Shown here piece after piece: positions 34,408 through 42,851 of a stretch of 64,000 nt of DNA. How positions within the stretch are numbered: the first letter of the stretch is position 1; every line of letters begins with the position of its first letter. The position numbers and the translations under genes are program-made. Origin of the DNA: an uncultured Prevotellaceae bacterium (GTDB lineage: Bacteria; Bacteroidota; Bacteroidia; Bacteroidales; Muribaculaceae); the NCBI GenBank assembly GCA_900319525.1, contig ONOU01000004.1, positions 45,800 to 109,799 on the forward strand, read 5' to 3'. The notes beneath the pieces are model-generated. The model did not search any database. It was not told the DNA's origin and saw only the letters and a list, made by a program, of their open reading frames with translations.

Positions 34408-35759
34408 ATTATGTATTGGTTTAGATAATCTTCAATTTTCTGATTCTGTATATCGTTGTCCAGCTTCTTTTTCATGCGTTGTTTCCTGACTGCGACCGAC
34501 GTGGGCGCTATGCCATAAACGTCAGCCAACAGCGCATTCGGCACCCGCATCATCAACAGGCAGCAGAAACGCACATCCTCGGTTGTGAGTGTGGGGTGCT
34601 GCCTCCGCAGGCGGGAAGTGAATCCAGGAAGAACCATGTCGGTATTTTTCTCAATCAGTTCCCAGGACGATTCCTCAAGGTTGATATGCCCGCTCTTACC
34701 TCGATGGGCATTGAGGATAGGCAGAATGATGGCATACAGATGCTCGTAGTACAAGCGTTGTAACTTGATGTTCTCTTCCCGCACCAAATTCTCATTGGTT
34801 TGGGCCGCTTCTGAGAGTCGCATGGCCTCCAGTTCCCGGGCATGAGCGATGCGGGCCTTGCGGCGATAGAAAAGCCCTGCAACTGATGCCGCCAGTAACA
34901 ATAACAACCCCCCGATAATGATGGCATATAGCCGTGCCTGCCCCGCCTTGCGTTCGGCACGTTGAAACTCCATCTGCCGCTCGTGCTGGAGAGCATGGAT
35001 TCGCGCCATGTTTTCAGAGGCCTCAGTCCTTGCGATGCTGTCGGTAATATCCATCAGGCTAATGGCGTCGTCATAAGCGTCATGCCATTTTTCAGCCTCT
35101 TCATGCTGGTACATCAAGAGGCGAGTCAGTTCGGCTTGACCATGGATTCCGCTCTCATTTATATAGGAGGGAAGAAGCGCCAACATTTCCTCATTCCTGC
35201 CCTGCAAGTTGAGGCCATAGGCATGTGTGATGCGATAAAGGTCGCTCTGGACGACTTTAGCATAAATGCGCTTAGCCTCCTGGGTGTAATGCTCGACACT
35301 GTCGCCATTCCCGGCCATGAGGTGTATTTGAGCCAGCAGCAAGAGCGTCTGGGCTCTAAAGTCCACAGTGTCCTTGGGAGCCAATTGATAAGCCTGATGG
35401 GCCTCAATCAAGGCACTGTCAAGATTTCCCTCTACCATATAGGCAGTGGCCAGTCGCTGCAGCGCTTCGGCCATGAGCGCATGACCATACACCTTATTAA
35501 TATGGTTGACAGCTTCCGCTTCGCTCAGCATCTTCTGCTGATATTGTTTCTGCAACCCGGTGAGGTTCTTCTTTTCATATTCAGCAGCAATCTGTGAATA
35601 CAATTTAAAGCGCTTCCCGTGCTCCCCGCTCTCTTGGCATTTGTCCAATTCGTTGAGCAACGAGACCAATGCAGCATCTTCTTCGGCAACAGGGGCATCG
35701 TTTACCTTGATGCAACCGGCAAACAATGCAATGAGCAAGATGTAAAGCAACTTTTTCAT
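34404..35759 (-). CDS. Membrane-anchored TPR protein with C-terminal DNA-binding-like domain
   Basis: A 451-residue protein with a lipoprotein-like N-terminus (LLIALFAGC), a TPR-rich region (about 30-240), one membrane segment (about 278-298), a coiled stretch and a C-terminal segment LTTEDVRFCCLLMMRVPNALLADVYGIAPTSVAVRKQRMKKKL that looks like a helix-turn-helix. This layout resembles the Bacteroidales regulators that sense through an extracytoplasmic TPR region and bind DNA in the cytoplasm (DUF6377-like). It overlaps the downstream exported-protein gene by 4 bp. Whether the cysteine is lipidated or the segment is an uncleaved anchor cannot be told. Confidence 0.72.
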   Translation of the reverse strand: MKKLLYILLIALFAGCIKVNDAPVAEEDAALVSLLNELDKCQESGEHGKRFKLYSQIAAEYEKKNLTGLQKQYQQKMLSEAEAVNHINKVYGHALMAEALQRLATAYMVEGNLDSALIEAHQAYQLAPKDTVDFRAQTLLLLAQIHLMAGNGDSVEHYTQEAKRIYAKVVQSDLYRITHAYGLNLQGRNEEMLALLPSYINESGIHGQAELTRLLMYQHEEAEKWHDAYDDAISLMDITDSIARTEASENMARIHALQHERQMEFQRAERKAGQARLYAIIIGGLLLLLAASVAGLFYRRKARIAHARELEAMRLSEAAQTNENLVREENIKLQRLYYEHLYAIILPILNAHRGKSGHINLEESSWELIEKNTDMVLPGFTSRLRRQHPTLTTEDVRFCCLLMMRVPNALLADVYGIAPTSVAVRKQRMKKKLDNDIQNQKIEDYLNQYII

Positions 35760-36101
35760 GTCTTATAGTTTTCTGGCAAAATTAACCATAAAACAGGAAT
35801 TGAAAAAGGGCTATTGCCCAGATGTATATGCGTGTTAATCACAAACGGCAATTTATCTTACTGAAACATAGAGATATAACAAAACCCACGATGTATATTG
35901 AATCCATCTTGCGGAAACGCAGTGCCCACCCCCAAAAAAGACGCAAAATCTTGCACGGCTCCAATCGTTAAACAATACCAAGTGCTGCCCAAGAGACGCA
36001 CACGCGGACGGAACGGACGGAACGGACGAAAATGCAACAAGATTGTGTCGCACCATAGGGATGCAACACAATCTTGTGTGAGATGTGATGGAGAATTCTG
36101 G
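35760..36101. other. Intergenic region with 9-bp tandem repeats and inverted ACAAGATTGTGT pair
   Basis: It holds a minus-strand -7 box (TAATTTTG, 35784-35777) about 20 bp before the TPR gene, three tandem GGACGGAAC-like units (36006-36032), and an inverted pair ACAAGATTGTGT (36037-36048) with its complement at 36066-36077. The pair resembles the palindrome at 31533-31582. Short ORFs here are low-complexity and not credible. Confidence 0.55.
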
Positions 36102-36443
36102 TTACTTCTCCTCTTGCTGGTCGTCCATCAGGCCAGCGCGGTAGCCGCCTGCCTGAGCCACAGCCACGCCATACTGGTAACCCAGCTGGTAGGCCTGCTG
36201 CACGAGCTGCTGCATCTGTTGCATGATGGCCTGGTATTGCTGCTGGTACTGCTGCTGGTTGGGCATTTGCGGCTGCTGATAGCCGGGAGGATAGTTAGGC
36301 ACTTGTTGCTGTTGCGGCTGCTGTGGGGCCTGATCCCAGGGATTGGGTATCTCGTTACCTCCCGTGGTTTGACCGCCTCCGCCCTGCTGTGCCTGGCGGG
36401 CAGCTTCTTCCAATTTCTTTTGAAGTTCGTCAAGTAATCCCAT
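36102..36443 (-). CDS. Glutamine-rich small protein
   Basis: A 113-residue protein beginning MGLLDELQKKLEEAARQAQQ, a short amphipathic helix, followed by a Gly/Asn/Pro linker and a long Gln/Pro/Tyr-rich region, then QLVQQAYQLGYQYGVAVAQAGG near the end. It has no signal peptide or cysteines. No family is recognised. A fair promoter (36506-36537) and a clean start support it as a real gene. The composition suggests a disordered or self-associating protein, but that is inference. Confidence 0.6.
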   Translation of the reverse strand: MGLLDELQKKLEEAARQAQQGGGGQTTGGNEIPNPWDQAPQQPQQQQVPNYPPGYQQPQMPNQQQYQQQYQAIMQQMQQLVQQAYQLGYQYGVAVAQAGGYRAGLMDDQQEEK

Positions 36444-36505
36444 AATCGTTGTTTCTTAAATAGTTATTTACAGTTGTTAGGTGCACTTTAGTTTTCTACA
36501 GGTTA

Positions 36506-36537
36506 CAAAGTTAATGACAATTCTTGATTGCGACAAG
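36506..36537 (-). promoter_or_regulatory. Promoter of Q-rich gene
   Basis: On the minus strand CTTG (36537-36534), a 20-bp spacer and TAACTTTG (36513-36506), about 60 bp before the start codon. Confidence 0.6.
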
Positions 36538-36595
36538 TCTTGTAACAATGTTTTATTATTTTTCGTACAAAATCGCTTATTTGTGACATTTATGT

Positions 36596-36674
36596 GGTTG
36601 TTGCAAAACTCGCCCAGCAAACGGGAGATCGTGCTGCGGCCGATTAAAAAACTGCGTCGAGTTTTGCAACAGCC
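36596..36674. repeat. Inverted repeat with 17-bp arms
   Basis: GGTTGTTGCAAAACTCG (36596-36612) pairs with CGAGTTTTGCAACAGCC (36658-36674), with a single G-U pair, around a 45-nt GC-rich loop. It is not next to a gene end and lacks a T-run, so a plain terminator is unlikely. Confidence 0.75.
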
Positions 36675-36695
36675 TGATAACGCGGCGTGAGTTAA

Positions 36696-36742
36696 AAGAA
36701 CGCGGATGCCGCCCTAAGCTCTAAGCTGCTCGCCCAGCGAGC
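36696..36742 (-). repeat. Hairpin plus TAG-rich repeat, copy E
   Basis: Read on the minus strand: GCTCGC, TGG loop, GCGAGC (36742-36728), then AGCTTAGAGCTTAGGG and GGCATCCGCG. It is nearly the same as copy D at 27512-27561, but no coding 3' end lies beside it. Confidence 0.75.
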
Positions 36743-37065
36743 AATAAAACTCTGCGGCGTGAAGATTTGCGACTCGTTAATTCTCTGAATAGTTACCTTT
36801 CTCCGTTGATTTGCTAAAAATTGCAAAATAATTCCATATTTTATGTCAAAAAATTTTGTGGTATTGAAAAAAATTCCGTCCTTTGCAGCGTCAAACAAAG
36901 AGATATTGCACTTTTCTATACAGATTCTATTCATAAAATTTAAAGTCCCACTCGTGAGAGCCGGGCTTTTTCATTTTTATAGCCATTTCGCACTGATTAC
37001 CCGAGAAAAAGATTTACTTTTGTATTGTGATTGGCACCATTCTTGCCATATTAATTAATGAATAG

Positions 37066-38307
37066 ATGCAACGGCTATTAAGGACATACTGCCTGACGAT
37101 GATATGCGCCCTGTGTGCAACAGGGACCATCGATGCTGCACCAGAGTTGCCCAAACCCGATGAGGCACAGGAGCAGCAGGAGGACTCGGTGCGCGTGAGC
37201 CTGGTAACGTTCTATCCCGGCAGTGAGCCGCACAACATCTGGGGACATAGCGAGATCCGCGTCCAGCAAGGCCCTGTTGATCTATATTTCAATTACGGAG
37301 TGTTTGATTTCCAGGCTCCTGCGTTCATGTGGCGCTTCATGCTAGGCAAGACCGACTACATCTGCCAGCCCGTTCCGCGGGCCTATGCCACAATGGGTAT
37401 GGAGGGGCGCCGCATGGTGGAGCAGGAGCTCAACCTGCCTCAAGACAAGGCCATCATGGTGCGTGACTTCCTGTGGAACAACGCGCAGCCCGAGAACCGC
37501 ATCTATCGTTATAAATTCCTGAGCGACAACTGCTCCACGCGCCCCCGCGACATCATCGAGATGGCCACGGGCGACGCGCTGGAATACCCTATCCTGTACC
37601 GCGAGGGGACGACCTATCGTGACATTTTGGCACATTACTGCCAGAACTATGCTTGGGAACGCTTCGGCATCAACCTGGTGCTGGGCTGGGATGCTGACAC
37701 CGCCATCACCAACCGCGCCGCCATGTTCATTCCCATGAAACTGATGGATGCCGTGGCCGGAGCGACCCTCAAGACCGACAGCGTGAAGGTGCCGCTGGTC
37801 AAAACGACTACCGTGCCCATCGATGCCAGCACCGATGGCCTGGTGCGCCCCCCCACGCCATGGTACCTCTCGCCCATGGCACTTGCGCTGGTCGTGCTGC
37901 TGCTCACATGCGGCATCACCCTGCGGGACTGGAAACGCCGCGATGTGTCGCGGTGGTATGACTCCATGCTGTTTACAGCCGGAGGCCTGGCAGGCTGCAT
38001 CCTGTTTTTCCTCATCTGCTTCTCGACCCACGAGGCCACCTCTCCCAATATCAACATCCTGTGGCTCAACCCCATGCTGCTGTTGCTGGCCGTGCTGCCC
38101 TGGATCAACAAGACACGCCCCATCGCGCGCTGGCTCCACATCATCAATGCGGTGATCGTGTTCCTGCTCATGATGTTCTGGCGCCTGCAGCCGCAGGTGG
38201 GCGATTGGGCCTTCTTCCCGCTGATGGCGGCCCTGGTGATGCGTTCCTCGGTGAATGTGCTGCTAGGAGCCCAGACCACACGCGGCCCCACCGCCAGCAA
38301 GGGTTAG
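37066..38307 (+). CDS. DUF4105 / Lnb-type N-terminal domain membrane protein
   Basis: A 413-residue protein with a signal peptide (about 1-25), an extracytoplasmic DUF4105 domain (about 40-230; HNIWGHSEIRV, FNYGVFDF, LSDNCSTRPRDII) and a C-terminal part with about five membrane segments (about 268-400). The histidine and cysteine of these motifs are conserved in the family and are candidate catalytic residues; no reaction has been established that can be claimed here. It stands between a long intergenic region and secA on the plus strand. Confidence 0.8.
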   Translation: MQRLLRTYCLTMICALCATGTIDAAPELPKPDEAQEQQEDSVRVSLVTFYPGSEPHNIWGHSEIRVQQGPVDLYFNYGVFDFQAPAFMWRFMLGKTDYICQPVPRAYATMGMEGRRMVEQELNLPQDKAIMVRDFLWNNAQPENRIYRYKFLSDNCSTRPRDIIEMATGDALEYPILYREGTTYRDILAHYCQNYAWERFGINLVLGWDADTAITNRAAMFIPMKLMDAVAGATLKTDSVKVPLVKTTTVPIDASTDGLVRPPTPWYLSPMALALVVLLLTCGITLRDWKRRDVSRWYDSMLFTAGGLAGCILFFLICFSTHEATSPNINILWLNPMLLLLAVLPWINKTRPIARWLHIINAVIVFLLMMFWRLQPQVGDWAFFPLMAALVMRSSVNVLLGAQTTRGPTASKG

Positions 38308-38384
38308 CACTGCAATAATCCGCTTTTTTTACCATCGCGGGTGATTTATCCTTATCCAATAAGGATTTATCAGCCAAAAAGTTG

Positions 38385-38392
38385 TATCTTTG
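38385..38392 (+). promoter_or_regulatory. -7 box of secA
   Basis: TATCTTTG lies about 80 bp before the secA ATG. The preceding CCTTAT-CC-AATAAGG hairpin (about 38350-38364) occupies the place where a -33 box would be. Confidence 0.45.
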
Positions 38393-38471
38393 CCGATTAG
38401 ATTCGACAATCACGACAAGAAAAAACGAGAAAAAACAAAAACAATAATATACAACAAGAAGAACAAATCAA

Positions 38472-41400
38472 ATGGGACTTAGTGACATTTTGAAATCAAT
38501 GTTTGGCAATAAGTCAACCCGTGACCTCAAGAAGATCACCCCTATTGTCAATCAAATCAAAGCAATTTATCCCGAGATTGACGCACTGGACATCGATGCC
38601 CTGCGCCAGCGCACGGCCGACATCCGCCAGCAGCTCAACGACTCGGTGCAAGACAAGCGAGACGAGATCGAGCGCATCAAGGCCGAGATCGAGACCCTCG
38701 ACTATGAGGAGCGCGAGCCGCTGTGGAAGAAGGTCGATGATATCCAGAAGGAAATTCTCGACGTCCTTGAGGACAAGCTCAACGAGGTGCTGCCCACCGT
38801 CTTTGCCATCGTGAAATCGACAGCCCGCCGCTTTGCCGAGAACGAGACCATCACCGTGACCGCCACCCAGCTCGACCGTGACCTGGCCGCCCAAGGCAAG
38901 GACTTTGTCACCATCGAGGGCGACAAGGCCATCTATACCACCCACTGGATTGCGGGTGGCAACGACATGAAGTGGGACATGGTGCACTATGACGTACAGC
39001 TCATCGGTGGTATCGTGCTGCATCAGGGCAAGATCGCCGAGATGGCAACTGGTGAAGGTAAAACCCTCGTGGCTACCCTGCCCGTCTTCCTCAATGGCTT
39101 GACCGGCAATGGCGTGCACGTGGTAACCGTCAATGACTACCTGGCCAAGCGCGATAGCGAGTGGATGGGTCCGTTGTATATGTTCCATGGCATGACCGTC
39201 GCCTGCATCGACAAGACCGAGCCCAACTCGCCGCAGCGCCGCGATGCCTACAACTGCGACATCACCTTCGGTACCAACAGCGAATTTGGCTTTGACTACC
39301 TGCGCGACAACATGGCGATGCGCCCCGAGGACATGGTGCAGCGCCCCCACAACTTTGCCATCGTCGATGAGGTCGATAGCGTCTTGATCGATGATGCCCG
39401 CACGCCGTTGATCATCTCGGGTCCCGTGCCCAAGGGCGAGGACCAGATGTTTAACGACTACAAGCCCAACGTGGAGCGCGTGTATAATGCCCAGCGCCAG
39501 CTGGTGACCGGCCTGCTCGCCGATGCCAAGAAGATGATGGCCAGCGACGACGAGGCCACTGTCAAGGAGGGTACGCTCAGGCTCTTCCGCGCCTTCAAGG
39601 GTCTGCCCAAGTACAAGCCCCTGATCAAGTACCTGAGCGAGGAAGGCGTCAAGAACGCCATGCTCAAGACCGAGGCTTACTACATGCAGGACAACAACCG
39701 CGAGATGCCCACCGTCACCGATCCCCTGTACTTTGTCATCGACGAGAAGAACAACACCGTTGAGATGACCGATAAGGGTATCGACGTGCTGACCAAGGGC
39801 ACCGACGACCCCGAATTCTTCATCCTGCCCGACATCGCCGCACAGCTGTCGGCGGTGACCAACGAACCGCTCTCGGACGAGGAGAAGACCAACAAGAAGG
39901 ACGAGCTGCTCGCCAACTACTCGGTCAAGGCCGAGCGCGTGCACACCGTCACCCAGCTGCTGAAGGCCTACACCCTGTTCAACCGCGATGACGAGTATAT
40001 CGTGGATGCCGAGGGCAAGGTGAAAATCGTGGACGAACAGACAGGACGTGTCATGGAAGGCCGCCGCTACAGCGATGGCTTGCACCAGGCTATCGAGGCC
40101 AAGGAGGGCGTGAACGTCGAGGCCGCCACTCAGACGTTTGCCACCATCACGCTGCAGAACTACTTCCGCATGTACCACAAGTTGGCAGGTATGACCGGTA
40201 CCGCCGAGACCGAGGCCGGTGAGTTCTGGGACATCTACAAGCTTGACGTCGTCACCATTCCCACCAACAAGCCCGTCATCCGCAACGATATGGCCGACCG
40301 CGTTTACAAGACGCAGAAGGAGAAATTCAACGCCGTCATTGCCGAGATCGAGGCCATGCGCAACTCCGGACGTCCCACGCTGGTGGGTACCACGAGCGTC
40401 GAGATCAGTGAGATGCTGAGCCGCATGCTCAACCTGCGCCACATTCCCCACAACGTGCTCAACGCCAAGCTGCACCAGAAGGAGGCCGACATCGTCGCCC
40501 AGGCCGGTCAGTCGATCGACGGCAAGGGTGTCGTGACCATCGCCACCAACATGGCCGGTCGTGGTACCGATATCAAGCTCTCGCCCGCCGTTAAGGAGGC
40601 CGGAGGTCTTGCCATCATCGGTACCGAGCGCCATGAGTCACGCCGTGTGGACCGCCAGCTGCGAGGCCGTGCCGGTCGTCAGGGCGACCCGGGTTCATCG
40701 GTATTCTTTGTTTCGTTTGAGGACAAACTGATGCGCCTGTTTGCCAGCGAGAGTGTGGTCAAGACGCTTGACCGCCTGGGACTCAAGGACGGCGAGGCCA
40801 TCGAGAGCAACATGGTCACCAAGAGCATCGAGAATGCGCAGAAACGTGTCGAGGAGAACAACTTCGGTATCCGTAAGCACCTGCTCGAGTATGATGACGT
40901 GATGAATGCCCAGCGCAAGGTGATTTACACCCGCCGCCACCATGCACTCATCGGTGAGCGCATCGGACTGGACCTGATCAACACCTTGTATGACAGCGTT
41001 GAAGATACCGTTGACAAGTTCGGCCCCGACGAGTACGAGGACTTCCAGATGCAGGTTCTCAAGAACTATGCTATCGAGCCCCCGTTCAATGAGGAGGAAT
41101 ACCGCCGCATGGACGACGGCAAGAAGCAGGAAATCCTGTACGATGCCGTTCTCAAGGCCTTTAACCGCAAGATGGACCGCCTGAGCGAGGTAGCCGATCC
41201 CATTATTCAGCAGATTGTAGCCGACCAGGTGGCTAACGGCATGGAGCCTCAGGGCCTCATCCGCGTGCCCATCACCGACGGCAAGCGCACCTTTGGCATC
41301 GTCATTGACATCAAGGAGGCTGCCGACACCCACTGCAAGTCGCTCACCAAGGCTTGGCAAAAGGCTGTCATGCTGCTCACCATCGATGAGAACTGGAAGG

Positions 41401-41804
41401 AGCACCTGCGCGAGATGGACCAGTTGCGCCAGAGCGTGCAGAACGCCAGCTACGAGCAGAAGGATCCTCTCGTCATCTACAAGACCGAAGCCTTCAACAT
41501 GTTCAAGCAGATGGTTGGCATCATGAACGGCAAGTCGATTGGCGTGCTCATGCGCGGTCAGATTCCCGAGGCACCGCCCCAACAGAACGTACAGGAGCGT
41601 GAGCCCCAGACCCGCCAGCAGCGCTATAGCGAGAACCGCGGCGGCGAGCCCGACCCCAGCCGTCCCAATGCGGCTCCAGTCGGTCCCCGTCCCCAGGGTC
41701 CCGTAGGTCCCATCCGCAACGAGGGTCCCAAGATCGGCCGCAACGATCCCTGCCCCTGCGGTAGCGGCAAGAAGTACAAGAACTGCCACGGCCGCGGCCT
41801 GTAA
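38472..41804 (+). CDS. secA: Preprotein translocase ATPase SecA
   Basis: SecA is the motor that drives unfolded preproteins through SecYEG. The 1110-residue product is longer than E. coli SecA because of insertions near the N-terminus (about 60-130) and after the first nucleotide-binding fold (about 345-500), a Bacteroidota form. Seen are Walker A GEGKT near 194-198, DEVDS near 298-302, the NBD2 motifs [10 protein letters not shown] and [13 protein letters not shown], and the C-terminal zinc-binding [14 protein letters not shown] at about 1093-1106. A proline/glutamine/arginine-rich linker precedes it. It is monocistronic, with a strong terminator. Confidence 0.97.
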   Translation: MGLSDILKSMFGNKSTRDLKKITPIVNQIKAIYPEIDALDIDALRQRTADIRQQLNDSVQDKRDEIERIKAEIETLDYEEREPLWKKVDDIQKEILDVLEDKLNEVLPTVFAIVKSTARRFAENETITVTATQLDRDLAAQGKDFVTIEGDKAIYTTHWIAGGNDMKWDMVHYDVQLIGGIVLHQGKIAEMATGEGKTLVATLPVFLNGLTGNGVHVVTVNDYLAKRDSEWMGPLYMFHGMTVACIDKTEPNSPQRRDAYNCDITFGTNSEFGFDYLRDNMAMRPEDMVQRPHNFAIVDEVDSVLIDDARTPLIISGPVPKGEDQMFNDYKPNVERVYNAQRQLVTGLLADAKKMMASDDEATVKEGTLRLFRAFKGLPKYKPLIKYLSEEGVKNAMLKTEAYYMQDNNREMPTVTDPLYFVIDEKNNTVEMTDKGIDVLTKGTDDPEFFILPDIAAQLSAVTNEPLSDEEKTNKKDELLANYSVKAERVHTVTQLLKAYTLFNRDDEYIVDAEGKVKIVDEQTGRVMEGRRYSDGLHQAIEAKEGVNVEAATQTFATITLQNYFRMYHKLAGMTGTAETEAGEFWDIYKLDVVTIPTNKPVIRNDMADRVYKTQKEKFNAVIAEIEAMRNSGRPTLVGTTSVEISEMLSRMLNLRHIPHNVLNAKLHQKEADIVAQAGQSIDGKGVVTIATNMAGRGTDIKLSPAVKEAGGLAIIGTERHESRRVDRQLRGRAGRQGDPGSSVFFVSFEDKLMRLFASESVVKTLDRLGLKDGEAIESNMVTKSIENAQKRVEENNFGIRKHLLEYDDVMNAQRKVIYTRRHHALIGERIGLDLINTLYDSVEDTVDKFGPDEYEDFQMQVLKNYAIEPPFNEEEYRRMDDGKKQEILYDAVLKAFNRKMDRLSEVADPIIQQIVADQVANGMEPQGLIRVPITDGKRTFGIVIDIKEAADTHCKSLTKAWQKAVMLLTIDENWKEHLREMDQLRQSVQNASYEQKDPLVIYKTEAFNMFKQMVGIMNGKSIGVLMRGQIPEAPPQQNVQEREPQTRQQRYSENRGGEPDPSRPNAAPVGPRPQGPVGPIRNEGPKIGRNDPCPCGSGKKYKNCHGRGL

Positions 41805-41829
41805 TAGCCACGGTCCCCTCCACGATAAC

Positions 41830-41873
41830 AAAATCACGCCAAACCTTGTTCAGGGTTTGGCGTGATTTTGTTT
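41830..41873. terminator. Bidirectional terminator between secA and DUF3843-like gene
   Basis: AAAATCACGCCAAACC (41830-41845) and its exact complement (41854-41869) form a 16-bp stem with an 8-nt loop and T/A runs on both sides. It lies between convergent genes. Confidence 0.9.
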
Positions 41874-41909
41874 ATCTGTCCAGCTCGCAAGTCCTGCCCG
41901 GCAGCAGCG

Positions 41910-42656
41910 TCATGGCAGCTGGTCATCGACGATGAGGCGTAGCCATTGGGCCGTCGATAAGGGGATGGGGCCGGCTGGCTCACTGAACATCAGCCGCTCG
42001 TTGAGCTCCTGCAGCAGTGGGCGGGCATCACTCTGGCCTGCCCGCTCAATAATGGCATGGGCCTGGGGCATGGCACGCTCCATCACGGCCTGGGACGAGG
42101 GGCGCAACAGGAAACTGCGCCAATAAAGCCAGTAGGCGTAATCATAGATGCGCTGGGCATCAACCGGATTGTCCAAGTCCACCTCGCTGGCGATGCAGAA
42201 CTGGCGCGGCACGGGTGCCCGCTCATATTCCTCGTCCAGCAACTTGTGGAATGCCAGGGCCAGCGCCTCCAATTCCTTGTCAAGGGGCGCAAAGGCCTCG
42301 CTGCCGGCTTCGCCAGCAATCGTCCACCAGATAACGTAGCGCACATCATCCAGGTTCAGCTCATAGTCCACATACTCCTCTCCCCTGCCATAGTGTGGCA
42401 ACGGGGTTCCATAGCGCTCACTGTGCAGCCTGGTGAACGAGCGCCACAGGCCACCGTCGGCCACCACATCCTGGTAATAGCCGGTCACGGCGAGCACCAC
42501 GTCACATCTGACGTCATCGGCCAGGCCACGCAGCCAGGGGGACTCGTCCCACAACTTGGCCAGCCTGAGGGCAATCCACAGGTAGAACTGGTCGGTTTCC
42601 TGCACCTTAGGGTTGCCTGGTTGACGTTCCATGTATTGCTTGACGGTGATTTCCAT
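41910..42656 (-). CDS. DUF3843-like hypothetical protein
   Basis: A 248-residue cytoplasmic protein that resembles the N-terminal part of Bacteroidota DUF3843 proteins: a short start with a K.Y motif, YLWIALRLAKLW, and the segment AVTGYYQDVVADGGLWRSFT. It is shorter than the usual 350-400 residues, so the family call is tentative. No catalytic motif, membrane segment or partner gene is visible. tRNA-Thr lies 54 bp upstream on the same strand, so the gene may be read from the tRNA promoter. Confidence 0.6.
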   Translation of the reverse strand: MEITVKQYMERQPGNPKVQETDQFYLWIALRLAKLWDESPWLRGLADDVRCDVVLAVTGYYQDVVADGGLWRSFTRLHSERYGTPLPHYGRGEEYVDYELNLDDVRYVIWWTIAGEAGSEAFAPLDKELEALALAFHKLLDEEYERAPVPRQFCIASEVDLDNPVDAQRIYDYAYWLYWRSFLLRPSSQAVMERAMPQAHAIIERAGQSDARPLLQELNERLMFSEPAGPIPLSTAQWLRLIVDDQLP

Positions 42657-42709
42657 AATCCTGAAAAATTAAAAAAACGGGAAAACGCCATTGTCTTCCC
42701 GTCCATTGG

Positions 42710-42785
42710 TGGAGCCGCGAGCGGGACTCGAACCCGCGACCTTTTCGTTACGAATGAAATGCTCTACCGACTGAGCTATTGCGGC
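42710..42785 (-). tRNA. tRNA-Thr (anticodon CGT)
   Basis: Read on the minus strand it begins GCCGCAATAGCTCAG and ends with encoded CCA. The loop TTCGTAA gives anticodon CGT, for ACG codons. T-arm and D-arm are canonical. Two non-Watson-Crick pairs are seen, an A-C at acceptor position 6 and an A-C closing the anticodon stem (31-39). Confidence 0.92.
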
Positions 42786-42851
42786 TTGGTGCACTGCGAT
42801 TACTTGCAATGCGGGTGCAAAGGTAGCACTATTTTTCCAATCTCACAAACT

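Larger units (their letters stand above)
36444..37065. other. 620-bp intergenic region with two hairpin elements
   Basis: It holds the Q-rich gene promoter, a long inverted repeat (36596-36674), repeat copy E (36696-36742) and then AT-rich sequence up to the DUF4105 gene at 37066. No credible gene is seen; the short ORFs overlap the repeats. Confidence 0.55.

Noticed and set aside
35853-36071. Small ORFs over the GGACGGAAC repeats
   Set aside because: Their translations are Phe/Arg/Pro or Ser/Val/Pro repeats created by the 9-bp repeat. Both strands are open and neither has a start context.
38514-40634. A 706-residue ORF antisense to secA
   Set aside because: It is a shadow of secA of the same kind, with Val/Leu/His/Gly-biased sequence and no recognisable domain.
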